This document shows, one piece after another, positions 15,920 through 22,315 of a DNA stretch of 22,436 bases. Position 1 is the stretch's first letter, and each line of letters begins with the position of its first letter. Origin of the DNA: Thermoprotei archaeon (GTDB lineage Archaea > Thermoproteota > Thermoprotei_A > Sulfolobales > Fervidicoccaceae); assembly GCA_022759165.1 (NCBI GenBank), contig JAEMPT010000090.1, forward strand, positions 1 to 22,436, given 5' to 3'. The notes under the pieces were generated by a model that had not been told where the DNA came from, did not search any database, and saw nothing but the letters and a program-made list of their open reading frames with translations. A program made the translations under genes and the position numbers.

Positions 15920-16529
15920 CGAGGCGAGGTCAAGGAAATTATCGAAAAAAGCAGCGATCGTCGGAATAGACCTTTCAATTAAAAGGGCATCTTCTATCTG
16001 CCTATATTCTTGGGGAGCAAAGAGAATTATTATAACTAAAGCTTATTCTGAAGATGAGATAGCCTCTTCAGCTCTATCCGTTGCCACTAAAGGGTCTATC
16101 CTGGTAGTAATGGATTCGCCGCTTTCCGAGGAAAGGAAAAAGCGATACAGGGACCTAGACAGGCTCGCTTCAATGCTCGGGTGTCGACTGCTGCCCATTT
16201 CCATGCATCCTATGGCTTTTTTGGCAGAAAGGGGGATGAGGATCAGCAAGTTCATAAAGGAAGCCTTGCCCGATGCAACGATAGTCGAAACCCACCCTTC
16301 ATGTGCAGCTAAAGTTCTCGGCTTCAAAGGCACATATGAAATGGTCAAGGCTTTATTAGGAATAGATGCTAGAGGAGATGACGCTGACGCTGTCGCTTGT
16401 TGCTTAGCAGGCATTTTTCTTCTCATGGGGTTGGGAATTGAGATAAGTTCTGAAGATAACAAAGATATATTCATTTTACCAACGAGGCTGGGTCCAAATG
16501 ATAGAGAAAGATTGTTTTATCGTTTTTGA
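15894..16529 (+). CDS. DUF429 family protein (predicted RNase H-fold nuclease)
   Basis: This 211-aa protein matches the DUF429 pattern: GIDLS (24-28), VMDSPLSEERKKR (72-84), RDLDR (86-90), VETHPS (131-136), and RGDDADAVACCLAGI (160-174). The acidic residues D26, D74, E132 and the DD-DA cluster (162-166) are placed like those of the RNase H-like fold, so it may be a nuclease. No DUF429 activity is known to me. The ATG at 15894 lies inside the end of serS (26-nt overlap), which makes the first about 20 residues a basic, low-complexity extension. The true start could be later, but no in-frame ATG or GTG is close before the domain. It overlaps the next gene by 32 nt. Confidence 0.7.
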   Translation: MSSSLERNSEARSRKLSKKAAIVGIDLSIKRASSICLYSWGAKRIIITKAYSEDEIASSALSVATKGSILVVMDSPLSEERKKRYRDLDRLASMLGCRLLPISMHPMAFLAERGMRISKFIKEALPDATIVETHPSCAAKVLGFKGTYEMVKALLGIDARGDDADAVACCLAGIFLLMGLGIEISSEDNKDIFILPTRLGPNDRERLFYRF

Positions 16530-16932
16530 CTTGGATGGGGTCCTAATAGGGGAAGAGGAGGTCGATTACATCGTAAAACTTAGTACCTCTTCTTCAAAAA
16601 GAAAAATCGGCATTCAAATGCTCGAGGAGGCTTCACATCGCGGAAAGATAATCGTGGTCACAGGGAGGCATATTTCTGAGAAAAGAAATACGATCGAGCT
16701 TCTCTCTGAGATGGGAATAAACGTTAATGTCATTCACAAATTCAAATTCAGGGAAGAGGATATCTCTCCAAGAGAATGGAAGTTGAAGGCCATAAGAATG
16801 ATTGCAGAAGAGGGCAGCGTTTGTGAGATCCACGATGACGATGAGATTCTCCTCTCCGAGCTAAAGAGAGATCCTCTCTTCCGAAAAACGAGGCTTTACC
16901 TTTACAGGGATCTCGTCGCCTTCCCTTTCTAA
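16498..16932 (+). CDS. HAD superfamily phosphatase-like protein
   Basis: This 144-aa protein has the HAD motifs: FDLDGVL (10-16) with nucleophile D11 and acid/base D13, VVTGR (53-57) with the motif II threonine T55, a lysine region WKLK (94-97), and IHDDDE (111-116) with metal-binding aspartates. It is short and has no obvious cap domain, as in small HAD phosphatases of the PNKP or polynucleotide type. The substrate is not evident. It overlaps DUF429 upstream by 32 nt and its stop overlaps the opposing gene's stop (16929-16932). The order serS-DUF429-HAD on one transcript suggests an RNA- or nucleotide-related role, but that is inference. Confidence 0.65.
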   Translation: MIEKDCFIVFDLDGVLIGEEEVDYIVKLSTSSSKRKIGIQMLEEASHRGKIIVVTGRHISEKRNTIELLSEMGINVNVIHKFKFREEDISPREWKLKAIRMIAEEGSVCEIHDDDEILLSELKRDPLFRKTRLYLYRDLVAFPF

Positions 16933-17441
16933 AGGATGACTTTCCACTTCTTTTCTTTCACATCGAAGTAAACGAGCCCGTCTCGTAGCATCTCGTAGAA
17001 TAGATCTTTTAGCTCTCCCAACTTCTCACTGACTGCATCGGGATCGCTTATATCGATTTCCTCCAAGGTTTTCACGAATTCCTCGAATTTCCTTGGATGG
17101 ACTATATATGAGTCATTCGTTCCCTTTATTTCAACCGCACCTAAACCCTTCAACCTGGAAACTATCTGTTCCCTTTCCCTGGTTTTTGAGAGATCGGCTA
17201 TTTCTCTAAGGAATCCTCTTTCTTTCAAGGTTTTCAATGCCACATCCATGCCATCTATCCCGGTCCCCGACAGTTGTCTGCGGCCCTTCAGCTCTTGCAT
17301 CGCCTCTTCTATCTTTTCTAGCCTAGCCTCGATTTTCCCCAATCTATCCTCAATCTCCTCTAGTATCTCAGCTAAGCTGGCGCACTCGTCATCCCGCATC
17401 GGCTCAGATTCGCTAAAGTCTTTCAGAGTTTTCTTCGTCAT
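16929..17441 (-). CDS. Coiled-coil protein, unknown
   Basis: This 170-aa protein starts with an acidic stretch and then a long heptad-rich helix (about 22-54: LEEIEDRLGKIEARLEKIEE), typical of a two-stranded coiled coil. The rest (about 66-170) is a compact mixed region that could be winged-helix-like: LKTLKERGFLREI, then REREQIVSRLKGLGAVEIKG, and a C-terminal strand pair VYFDVKEKKWKVIL. It overlaps the CitG-like gene by 29 nt and ends 4 nt into the convergent HAD stop. I do not recognise a family. A role as a dimeric adaptor or DNA-binding protein is possible but unsupported. Confidence 0.6.
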   Translation of the reverse strand: MTKKTLKDFSESEPMRDDECASLAEILEEIEDRLGKIEARLEKIEEAMQELKGRRQLSGTGIDGMDVALKTLKERGFLREIADLSKTREREQIVSRLKGLGAVEIKGTNDSYIVHPRKFEEFVKTLEEIDISDPDAVSEKLGELKDLFYEMLRDGLVYFDVKEKKWKVIL

Positions 17442-18255
17442 AACCTTCTTCCCTCTCTTCGCAGCTGAGAAAATAATAGAAAAGGACTAGAGCAACTAAG
17501 TCCGAAATCGAGCCGAGAGACTCGCTGATTTTCTTGCCAGCGCAACACTTGAGTCTAGCTATTTCTGAAGCATCTAATCCATTTTTTCTGTAAACCAGGA
17601 AATCGTTATATCGGCAACAAAGCTCTCTGAATATGAAGTCAATATCCTCGGACTTTGGAATACCGCATTGAAGCTTTCCTTTTAGCTCAGCAGCAACGCT
17701 CCTTGTATATGGAAATCCCCTGGCCGCTTCATATGAAATTGGGTCAAAGATGTTCAATCGAAGCAGGTCTATTAGCCTCATTTTAATGCTCTTAGAGCCT
17801 ATCATCGGGGTTAGGGATGGCATACCAGAAAATGAGAACCTTCCTATGAAAGTAAGATTGCATAACCTCATCGAATTGATGTAGCTTTCAGCCCACATCT
17901 TATATATGAGCGACGAGCCTCCCTCGGCTGCTCGATCTGGATTTAAACTCCCCATCTTTATAGAACCATAGGCGTTTAAATATAACAGAAATATCTCTCC
18001 TAAAGCCAGGTTTGTACCGAATTTATTCATATGCTCCTTTATCAGGTAATAAAGCGCATAACCGCTGCCGTCTTCCTTTGCAGCTTCTTCGACAAGTTTT
18101 TCAGCGAAATCATAGCCAAGCACTATGTAGTCCTGAATGGTTTTATCCGGATGGTCTCTAGAACGGGAAACGTTCCCTGCAATCCCCCAACCTGTAGGCT
18201 CCAATATCATCGCCAAAGCAACTGAGCGCTTCACCATTTCAATTAAGCCTGTCAT
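17413..18255 (-). CDS. CitG/MdcB-like protein (triphosphoribosyl-dephospho-CoA synthase family)
   Basis: I prefer ATG 18255 (280 aa, MTGLIEMVKRSVALAM), preceded by GGAGAG at about 10 nt. GTG 18282 has no clear site. GNVSRSRDHPDKTIQDYIVL, near the N-terminus, is the archaeal version of the family's P-K-P-G-N-V-S-R region, with the first P-K-P replaced by G-I-A. GTNLALGEIFLL corresponds to the conserved N-T-x-x-G-x-I-F helix. Family members make the CoA-derived prosthetic-group precursor of citrate or malonate lyases. No lyase gene is near, and archaeal members probably do something else, perhaps in cofactor synthesis. It overlaps DUF447 by 17 nt, suggesting a common pathway. Confidence 0.6.
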   Translation of the reverse strand: MTGLIEMVKRSVALAMILEPTGWGIAGNVSRSRDHPDKTIQDYIVLGYDFAEKLVEEAAKEDGSGYALYYLIKEHMNKFGTNLALGEIFLLYLNAYGSIKMGSLNPDRAAEGGSSLIYKMWAESYINSMRLCNLTFIGRFSFSGMPSLTPMIGSKSIKMRLIDLLRLNIFDPISYEAARGFPYTRSVAAELKGKLQCGIPKSEDIDFIFRELCCRYNDFLVYRKNGLDASEIARLKCCAGKKISESLGSISDLVALVLFYYFLSCEEREEGYDEENSERL

Positions 18256-18847
18256 TTTCCCTAGCTCTCCTCTCTGCCTCACTTAGGCCCTCGAAAATTT
18301 TTGAGTCCGCTGTAACTTTCCCCAATCTTTCGAGAAGAAAAGAATATGCCTTCAGCCTCTCTTTTTTATCCCCAATTCCAATCCTGCTAAGTTCTATTAA
18401 CGACTCCACCAATAGACCGGTAGCCCTACTAAGTGGATGTAGATTATCTTCGTCTACCCATTCTTTTCCGAGAATCAGATAGAGCTTTGTCGGATTGCCT
18501 GGGAGAGTGTTGTCTACGATACCTTCAACGACCAAATATGATTCCCTTATCGTCGGAGGATATCCCCCTATGCAGATATCGTTCTCCCCGTTGAATACTC
18601 CTAGTATGGTTTTCGGTGAATACGTAAAATTGAGGAAAATCTTTTTACCGTGCAGCTTTTCCGATCCGATGAGGATGGGGTAAAACTTGTGACCCGGATA
18701 TATTTTAGCCTCTCCTCTTTTTTCTGAGAGTATCTTGACCCCAAGAAAGGATGGAGAGCAATCCATTCCCTCCCAAAGAGCGATCGATTCAACGTAATAG
18801 CCTACGAGCTCAGCCCTCCATCTCCCTCCTTTTTCTAACTCTTTCAT
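18239..18847 (-). CDS. DUF447 family protein (flavin-reductase-like fold)
   Basis: I use ATG 18847 (202 aa, MKELEKGGRW). TTG 18859 also fits, and neither has a Shine-Dalgarno site. The N-terminal beta domain matches DUF447: YYVESIALW, then MDCSPSFLGVKI (like 'n.aPmGv'), KIYPGHKFYPIL, and KKIFLNFTYSPKTIL (like 'f.vNvt.dp..f'). The C-terminal helical part LSRATGLLVESLIELSRIG fits the family's 'nRa..a..Ea.v..tR'. The fold is related to FMN-binding split barrels. Activity is unknown, although I recall DUF447 and COG1767 genes lying near tetrahydromethanopterin synthesis genes in methylotrophs. It is the first gene of the operon with the CitG-like gene. Confidence 0.7.
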   Translation of the reverse strand: MKELEKGGRWRAELVGYYVESIALWEGMDCSPSFLGVKILSEKRGEAKIYPGHKFYPILIGSEKLHGKKIFLNFTYSPKTILGVFNGENDICIGGYPPTIRESYLVVEGIVDNTLPGNPTKLYLILGKEWVDEDNLHPLSRATGLLVESLIELSRIGIGDKKERLKAYSFLLERLGKVTADSKIFEGLSEAERRARENDRLN

Positions 18848-18936
18848 CTCTATCGCCAAAGCTCGAGATCTGAACCATTTTCTGCCTGAAAATGAAAGCC
18901 TTTCGCATTAATATTAAGCGATAATGTTGACTAAAT

Positions 18937-19701
18937 TTATTTAAGCAGCACTTTATCAAGATCATTAACTATTCTCGCGAGAGGTTTTTCGCTCACTTTC
19001 AATAGGTTTTTCACAGTTGCGTTTACGTTGTGAAATCTTTCATCTATATGGTTCAGCAAAGCCACTTCACTATCGAATTTCAAAGAGGCCTCAATGGCTT
19101 GCCTCGCAGTACTGTGACCATATTTCCTGCACAATTCAGTGTAGCTATCGTCGCATGTAGCTTCATGAATTAGGATCTTTGTTCCCTTCATTGGCGCTAG
19201 TCCGGGACAGGGTTCAAGCGTATCCGAAGAAAAGCCTATGCTGATATCTCCTTGAGATACTTTCAAGCCGTAGCTAGGGACGAGGTGGCATGCTTCCATA
19301 ACCTGTAGCTTCGCTCTCCCAAAAACTATCGTCTTACCATTTGAAGCCGTTTCTATTTGCAACGGAAAATTGATGTCAGAAAATAAATGCGGTCCTACGG
19401 CCCTTATAGCTTCCGCTATACCTTCAGGGCCAACTATCTTAAGCGGCTCCTTTCTCCCTTCCATATGAGCCTGGAATATTAGCTCTGGAAGGCCGAGAAA
19501 ATGATCCATGTGCATGTGAGTCACATATACTAGATCGATATCTGGAAGGACCCCCCTGTCGCTTAGCCTATAGTGGCACCCAACGCCGCAGTCTACGAGA
19601 AAAAGGGCATCCGGCAATTCCACAAGCGTTGATGCTCTCCACCTAGTTGAACCTGAGCTTCCCCCTGCTCCTGTACCAATGAATAAAATGCTACCGCTCA
19701 C
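18937..19701 (-). CDS. RNase Z-like metallo-beta-lactamase fold hydrolase
   Basis: This 254-aa protein has the MBL metal motif THMHMDH (61-67: H62, H64, D66, H67), ACHLVPSYG (137-145, H139), SSDT (158-161, D160), HEAT (179-182), GHST (195-198) and LNHI (216-219, H218). The pattern SSDT..HEAT..GHST is that of RNase Z (ELAC) and its close relatives, which cut tRNA 3' trailers. Length is below the usual 280-310 residues of short RNase Z, and I cannot see the flexible arm that grips tRNA, so it may be a paralog with another substrate. GTG 19701 follows GGTGA by 6 nt. It lies as a single gene with its own promoter, opposite in direction to the sRNA region. Confidence 0.75.
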   Translation of the reverse strand: MSGSILFIGTGAGGSSGSTRWRASTLVELPDALFLVDCGVGCHYRLSDRGVLPDIDLVYVTHMHMDHFLGLPELIFQAHMEGRKEPLKIVGPEGIAEAIRAVGPHLFSDINFPLQIETASNGKTIVFGRAKLQVMEACHLVPSYGLKVSQGDISIGFSSDTLEPCPGLAPMKGTKILIHEATCDDSYTELCRKYGHSTARQAIEASLKFDSEVALLNHIDERFHNVNATVKNLLKVSEKPLARIVNDLDKVLLK

Positions 19702-20118
19702 TTTCGTTCACCATCTTTGATGCAACTATTGTTAAAAAAATAAAAGAAACATGACATAATAAGGCTAGCACCCAAAATTTTTTCAAAGAGAGTCTTGAGG
19801 TTAAAGGACCATCGTTAATGAGGAAAAAGATAAATCTGAACAGATTTACGCCTTTAAGACTCGCCTTTTTAGACGTGATGATGGTATGGTTTATAAGTTT
19901 TCCTTGTTTTAATTGTTCTCGGGGTTGAGCTTAAGATAGCTTTGATTCCTCTAAGCATTGGATGCGAAGAGATGCAACATTTCAAAAAAAGCTAAATGGG
20001 GGGATCTCTGAGTGCTCTGGGTGTCCTGCAGATGACATGAATAGATTCGAATAGATGCAGGAACCTATACTCCATCGGTACGGAAAAGACCATTCGAGTT
20101 CATCGCAGAAATTTAGGA
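19702..20118. other. Long spacer with a TATA box and small inverted repeats, no convincing gene
   Basis: No open frame here looks like a protein gene. The best is a 36-codon frame at 19818-19928 (+). On the - strand, CTTTTATTTTTTTAAC (19732-19747 reversed) is the likely TATA of the MBL gene. On the + strand, TTTATAAG (19890-19897) is a good TATA with no gene behind it until the sRNAs at 20119. Perfect hairpins are AAATCTG-aa-CAGATTT (19832-19847) and CCTGCA...TGCAGG (20025-20030/20065-20070 region), the latter enclosing the repeat GAATAGAT twice. A noncoding transcript starting near 19918 and running into the tandem sRNAs is possible. Confidence 0.4.
19890..19897 (+). promoter_or_regulatory. 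Orphan TATA box
   Basis: TTTATAAG is a strong archaeal TATA match. It would start a transcript near 19916-19922, about 200 nt before the first C/D box sRNA, and no other strong TATA is seen closer to it. Confidence 0.4.
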
Positions 20119-20180
20119 AGCGCGTTGATGATAATGTGCCAATGTCTGATCAATGAGGAAGGCCTGTGTTACTGAGCGCT
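20119..20180 (+). ncRNA. C/D box guide sRNA 1
   Basis: This has the full archaeal C/D architecture: C box TTGATGA (20125-20131), a 14-nt spacer, D' CTGA (20146-20149), C' ATGAGGA (20153-20159), a 12-nt spacer AGGCCTGTGTTA, and D CTGA (20172-20175). A closing stem AGCGC (20119-20123) / GCGCT (20176-20180) flanks it. The D spacer pairs for 11 consecutive bases (one G-U) with the conserved AACACAGGUCU in domain IV of 23S rRNA as I remember it. By the N+5 rule, an A in it would be 2'-O-methylated. The first C box base is U, not R. The D' guide target (ACATTGGCACATTA) is not recognised. Confidence 0.8.
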
Positions 20181-20193
20181 ATATGCTTAAACA

Positions 20194-20257
20194 CACGATG
20201 ATGATGCTTAGAAGGTGTGAGCCTAACGGCTATGAAGCCGTTATCCCCGTCTGAGTG
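20194..20257 (+). ncRNA. C/D box guide sRNA 2, likely targeting the 23S peptidyl-transferase loop
   Basis: C box ATGATGA (20198-20204) matches RUGAUGA exactly. D' is the variant GTGA (20217-20220) after a 12-nt spacer, C' is ATGAAGC (20232-20238), then a 12-nt spacer CGTTATCCCCGT, and D CTGA (20251-20254). CAC/GTG flank the ends. The D spacer complements CGGGGAUAAC, the 23S rRNA sequence at about G2444-C2452 (E. coli numbering, from memory) that includes A2451. The N+5 rule gives G2446. A perfect 7-bp hairpin TAACGGC-tatgaa-GCCGTTA (20224-20243) overlaps C' and the guide start, so the RNA may switch between folds. It begins only 13 nt after sRNA 1. Confidence 0.75.
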
Positions 20258-20279
20258 ATATTGAAAGGTGTGCTGGGTA

Positions 20280-20774
20280 ATGAGGTGCAAGTGCTGGGCA
20301 AAATTAACGGTTTTTTCTAAGGACTACATTTCGCACTCGATGATTATTGAAAGGCTAACAAATGCTGGCCTAAACTACTACCAAGATGAAAAAATTTTAG
20401 ATATCAGGCTAAATGTTCCTTGCGAAGAGACAGCAGGCGTCATCGAGGAGCTTGAGTCATATGCTCGAGAAGGTTACGCTTTGGTAGACATAAAGTGCTG
20501 GGGAGCAGAAGCGGAACGCTTCGAAAACAAAGATATCGTTTCCATTATGGGGTATTTATTTGCGCTACAAAAAAGAGGAGATAAAGAAATCAAGCTTAGG
20601 CTTATTTCGGAATTAGAGTCAGCAGGTGAGGATAGCAAAAAAATTGATCTACGTAGAGGTGCATACCCATTGGAGAGGCCGTTCATCATTCCATTGGAAC
20701 GCTTCACGAAAATGCTTCCAGGTCTTTTAGAGGCAATCGATTCGCTGAAATATGGAGAAAGTAAAAAGAGCTAA
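20280..20774 (+). CDS. Protein of unknown function
   Basis: The ATG at 20280 (164 aa, MRCKCWAKLTVFSKDY) is chosen because AAGGTG (20265-20270) lies 9 nt upstream. An in-frame GTG at 20268 sits on that site. The protein is soluble and without signal peptide. It starts with CKCW and has a further CW near residue 72, so four cysteines in all could bind a metal, though spacing is not a standard finger. The first 70 residues alternate strand and helix like a small ferredoxin-like or ACT fold, and the rest is helical, with a basic, proline-containing segment. The Shine-Dalgarno site lies only 8 nt after sRNA 2's flank, so it may share that transcript. I do not recognise a family. Confidence 0.6.
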   Translation: MRCKCWAKLTVFSKDYISHSMIIERLTNAGLNYYQDEKILDIRLNVPCEETAGVIEELESYAREGYALVDIKCWGAEAERFENKDIVSIMGYLFALQKRGDKEIKLRLISELESAGEDSKKIDLRRGAYPLERPFIIPLERFTKMLPGLLEAIDSLKYGESKKS

Positions 20775-20790
20775 ATATATTTAGTAAAAT

Positions 20791-20797
20791 TTATATC
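20791..20797 (+). promoter_or_regulatory. TATA box of the MgtC-like gene and its leader
   Basis: TTATATC within AAATTTATATC is a good TATA. A start about 26 nt downstream would fall at about 20820, exactly at the first base of the leader's closing stem. Confidence 0.55.
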
Positions 20798-20819
20798 TTT
20801 ATTTAGAAGTATATGGGAA

Positions 20820-20893
20820 GGTCCTACTAATGATGAATGCCCTATCGATGACGCGTAGACGGATGAGTCCTAGAATCCCGGCTGAGGAGGATC
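20820..20893 (+). ncRNA. C/D box-like element in the 5' leader of the MgtC-like gene
   Basis: C box ATGATGA (20830-20836) is exact and D box CTGA (20882-20885) is 45 nt later. A C'-like CGGATGA (20860-20866) and a D'-like ATGA (20848-20851) lie between, but the C'-D spacer of 15 nt is longer than usual. GGTCCT (20820-20825) can pair with AGGATC (20888-20893), closing the element. The Shine-Dalgarno site GAGGAGG (20884-20890) falls in the D box and this stem, so formation could block translation of the gene at 20898. The complement of the last guide bases, CCGGGATTCTAG, was not recognised. Confidence 0.4.
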
Positions 20894-20897
20894 GATT

Positions 20898-22229
20898 TTG
20901 ATATCGTTCCAAGTCACTTCAAGCGATGTAGAAATCATCGTCACGTTTTTGATATCTTTTCTCGAGGGAGGTCTGCTTGGTCTGGAAAGATATAAAGTTA
21001 GGCTAGAGCATGCAGAAAAAGAGAAAATGGGAGAAGAGATCCCCGGTGTAAGAACCTACGGCCTAATGAGCTTGCTGGGCACCTCTATAGGTCTTTTTCT
21101 CAGTGGGAAGATCGACGTCTCTTTCCTATCAAAGGTCTTCATTTCTTTCTTCGCAGTGATATATGTACTCGTTTTGTTAGCTAATTATATCCGTCTAAGG
21201 ATGTTCACTTTAGGCATAACTGGACTGACCAGCTACTTCGTGTTCGTCTTAACTTTCATTGTAGGCTTCCTCACAGGCTACGGGTTCTACGTAATTTCGA
21301 TGAGTCTCACCTTTTTGGTAGCGGGAATATTGGCTATAAAGAAGGCCTTAACAGCATCAATAGAGAGGTTAAGCTATGAGGACATTTCTGCGGGGTTAGA
21401 GCTTGGGTTCGTCTTCTTTATACTGGGACCTTTGGCCTTCGGAACGAACTACAGCATCATAGGCTTAAGCGTAAAGGGACTATACGTATTCTTCGCTCTC
21501 GTATTAGCAATATCGTACATAAGTTACATGGCATATAAAATCGTAGGAGCGAAATCTCTGCCAATCGTTTCTTTTTTAGGCGGGCTTATGAATAGCGAGG
21601 CTACGCTCATGAATTTACTCAAGATGAATATACCCATTAAAATGTTATCCTTAGTTATTGCTGCCGACAATTCCGCGATGGTTATCAGGATAGCAACCAT
21701 AGTTCTGATCAGCGCTTATGCCTTCTTAGGACATGCTGAATATTTTCAATTTGCCAAGATCTTCTCAATAGGCATATTGCTAACGCTCGCAACAATATAT
21801 GTAATCTCGTACATAGTATCAGTGCGATTTGAGAACGGTAAAGAAGGCGGAAATGCGATAACAATATCCAGCCCTCTAAACATAAAACTGGCACTTGTTG
21901 GAGTTTCCCTCTACATGGCGATACTTTTGATAGTTAGGTTCGTCGCAAGTCCTGGTGGGATATATGCTGTTTTCGTGACTTCATTCGTTGGAGGTCTTGT
22001 AAATGCCCTTGCCACAGTTCTATCGCTTCTTTCGCTTGGCGGGATGATCACGCTAAGAGTAATTAGCGTTGGATCAATGCTAGCTATATCTGCGGCCTTA
22101 GCTAATAAGGTGATTTATGCTTTTATTTCTACAAGGAATAAGGAAGACGTTATTGTTACCGCTCTTTGCTCGATTCCTCCAGCCATTCTGCTCGCGGTAT
22201 ATTCATTCATAGTACTCGTGTATGGCTGA
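20898..22229 (+). CDS. MgtC/DUF4010 family membrane protein
   Basis: This 443-aa protein has about twelve helices. The N-terminal part has the MgtC/SapB signature: FLEGGLLGLERYK (21-33), then PGVRTYGLMSLLGT near residue 50. The core and C-terminal parts fit DUF4010, with GGLMNSEATLMNLLKM near 231-246 (like 'GlvSSTA') and an echo VGGLVNALATVLSL near 365-378, which suggests an internal repeat. MgtC-like proteins affect magnesium stress and membrane potential, and DUF4010 function is unknown. TTG 20898 follows GAGGAGG by 7 nt. Its leader carries a C/D-like element that would cover this site. It ends about 78 nt before the TnpB element. Confidence 0.75.
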   Translation: MISFQVTSSDVEIIVTFLISFLEGGLLGLERYKVRLEHAEKEKMGEEIPGVRTYGLMSLLGTSIGLFLSGKIDVSFLSKVFISFFAVIYVLVLLANYIRLRMFTLGITGLTSYFVFVLTFIVGFLTGYGFYVISMSLTFLVAGILAIKKALTASIERLSYEDISAGLELGFVFFILGPLAFGTNYSIIGLSVKGLYVFFALVLAISYISYMAYKIVGAKSLPIVSFLGGLMNSEATLMNLLKMNIPIKMLSLVIAADNSAMVIRIATIVLISAYAFLGHAEYFQFAKIFSIGILLTLATIYVISYIVSVRFENGKEGGNAITISSPLNIKLALVGVSLYMAILLIVRFVASPGGIYAVFVTSFVGGLVNALATVLSLLSLGGMITLRVISVGSMLAISAALANKVIYAFISTRNKEDVIVTALCSIPPAILLAVYSFIVLVYG

Positions 22230-22299
22230 CTTATAACTGAAAGCCTATTCTTTTAAAGTGCAGATGGAGAAAAAGGTTATTGAATTACAACCGAAAGCC

Positions 22300-22315
22300 C
22301 CGCCTTTTAAGGCGG
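22300..22315. repeat. IS605-type end hairpin
   Basis: CCGCCTT-TT-AAGGCGG is a perfect 7-bp stem, typical of the subterminal palindrome at the right end of IS200/IS605 elements. The stop codon of the TnpB tail (22307-22309) lies in its loop. GGCGGAGATG (22311-22320) has a perfect inverse copy, CATCTCCGCC, at 22422-22431. Confidence 0.6.

Noticed and set aside
17413..18255. CitG-like gene as evidence for citrate lyase metabolism
   Set aside because: No lyase subunits or acyl carrier protein genes in the window, and the P-K-P-G motif is altered.
19875..19881. GTGATGA, a perfect C box
   Set aside because: No CTGA within a usable distance downstream, and the TATA at 19890 lies inside the would-be RNA.
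19818..19928. 36-codon ORF beginning MRKKINLNRF
   Set aside because: It has a weak AAAGGA site upstream but no recognisable domain, and it overlaps the orphan TATA box.
20025..20072. CCTGCA...TGCAGG hairpin as an H/ACA guide RNA
   Set aside because: The stem is too short and no ACA box follows at the expected distance.
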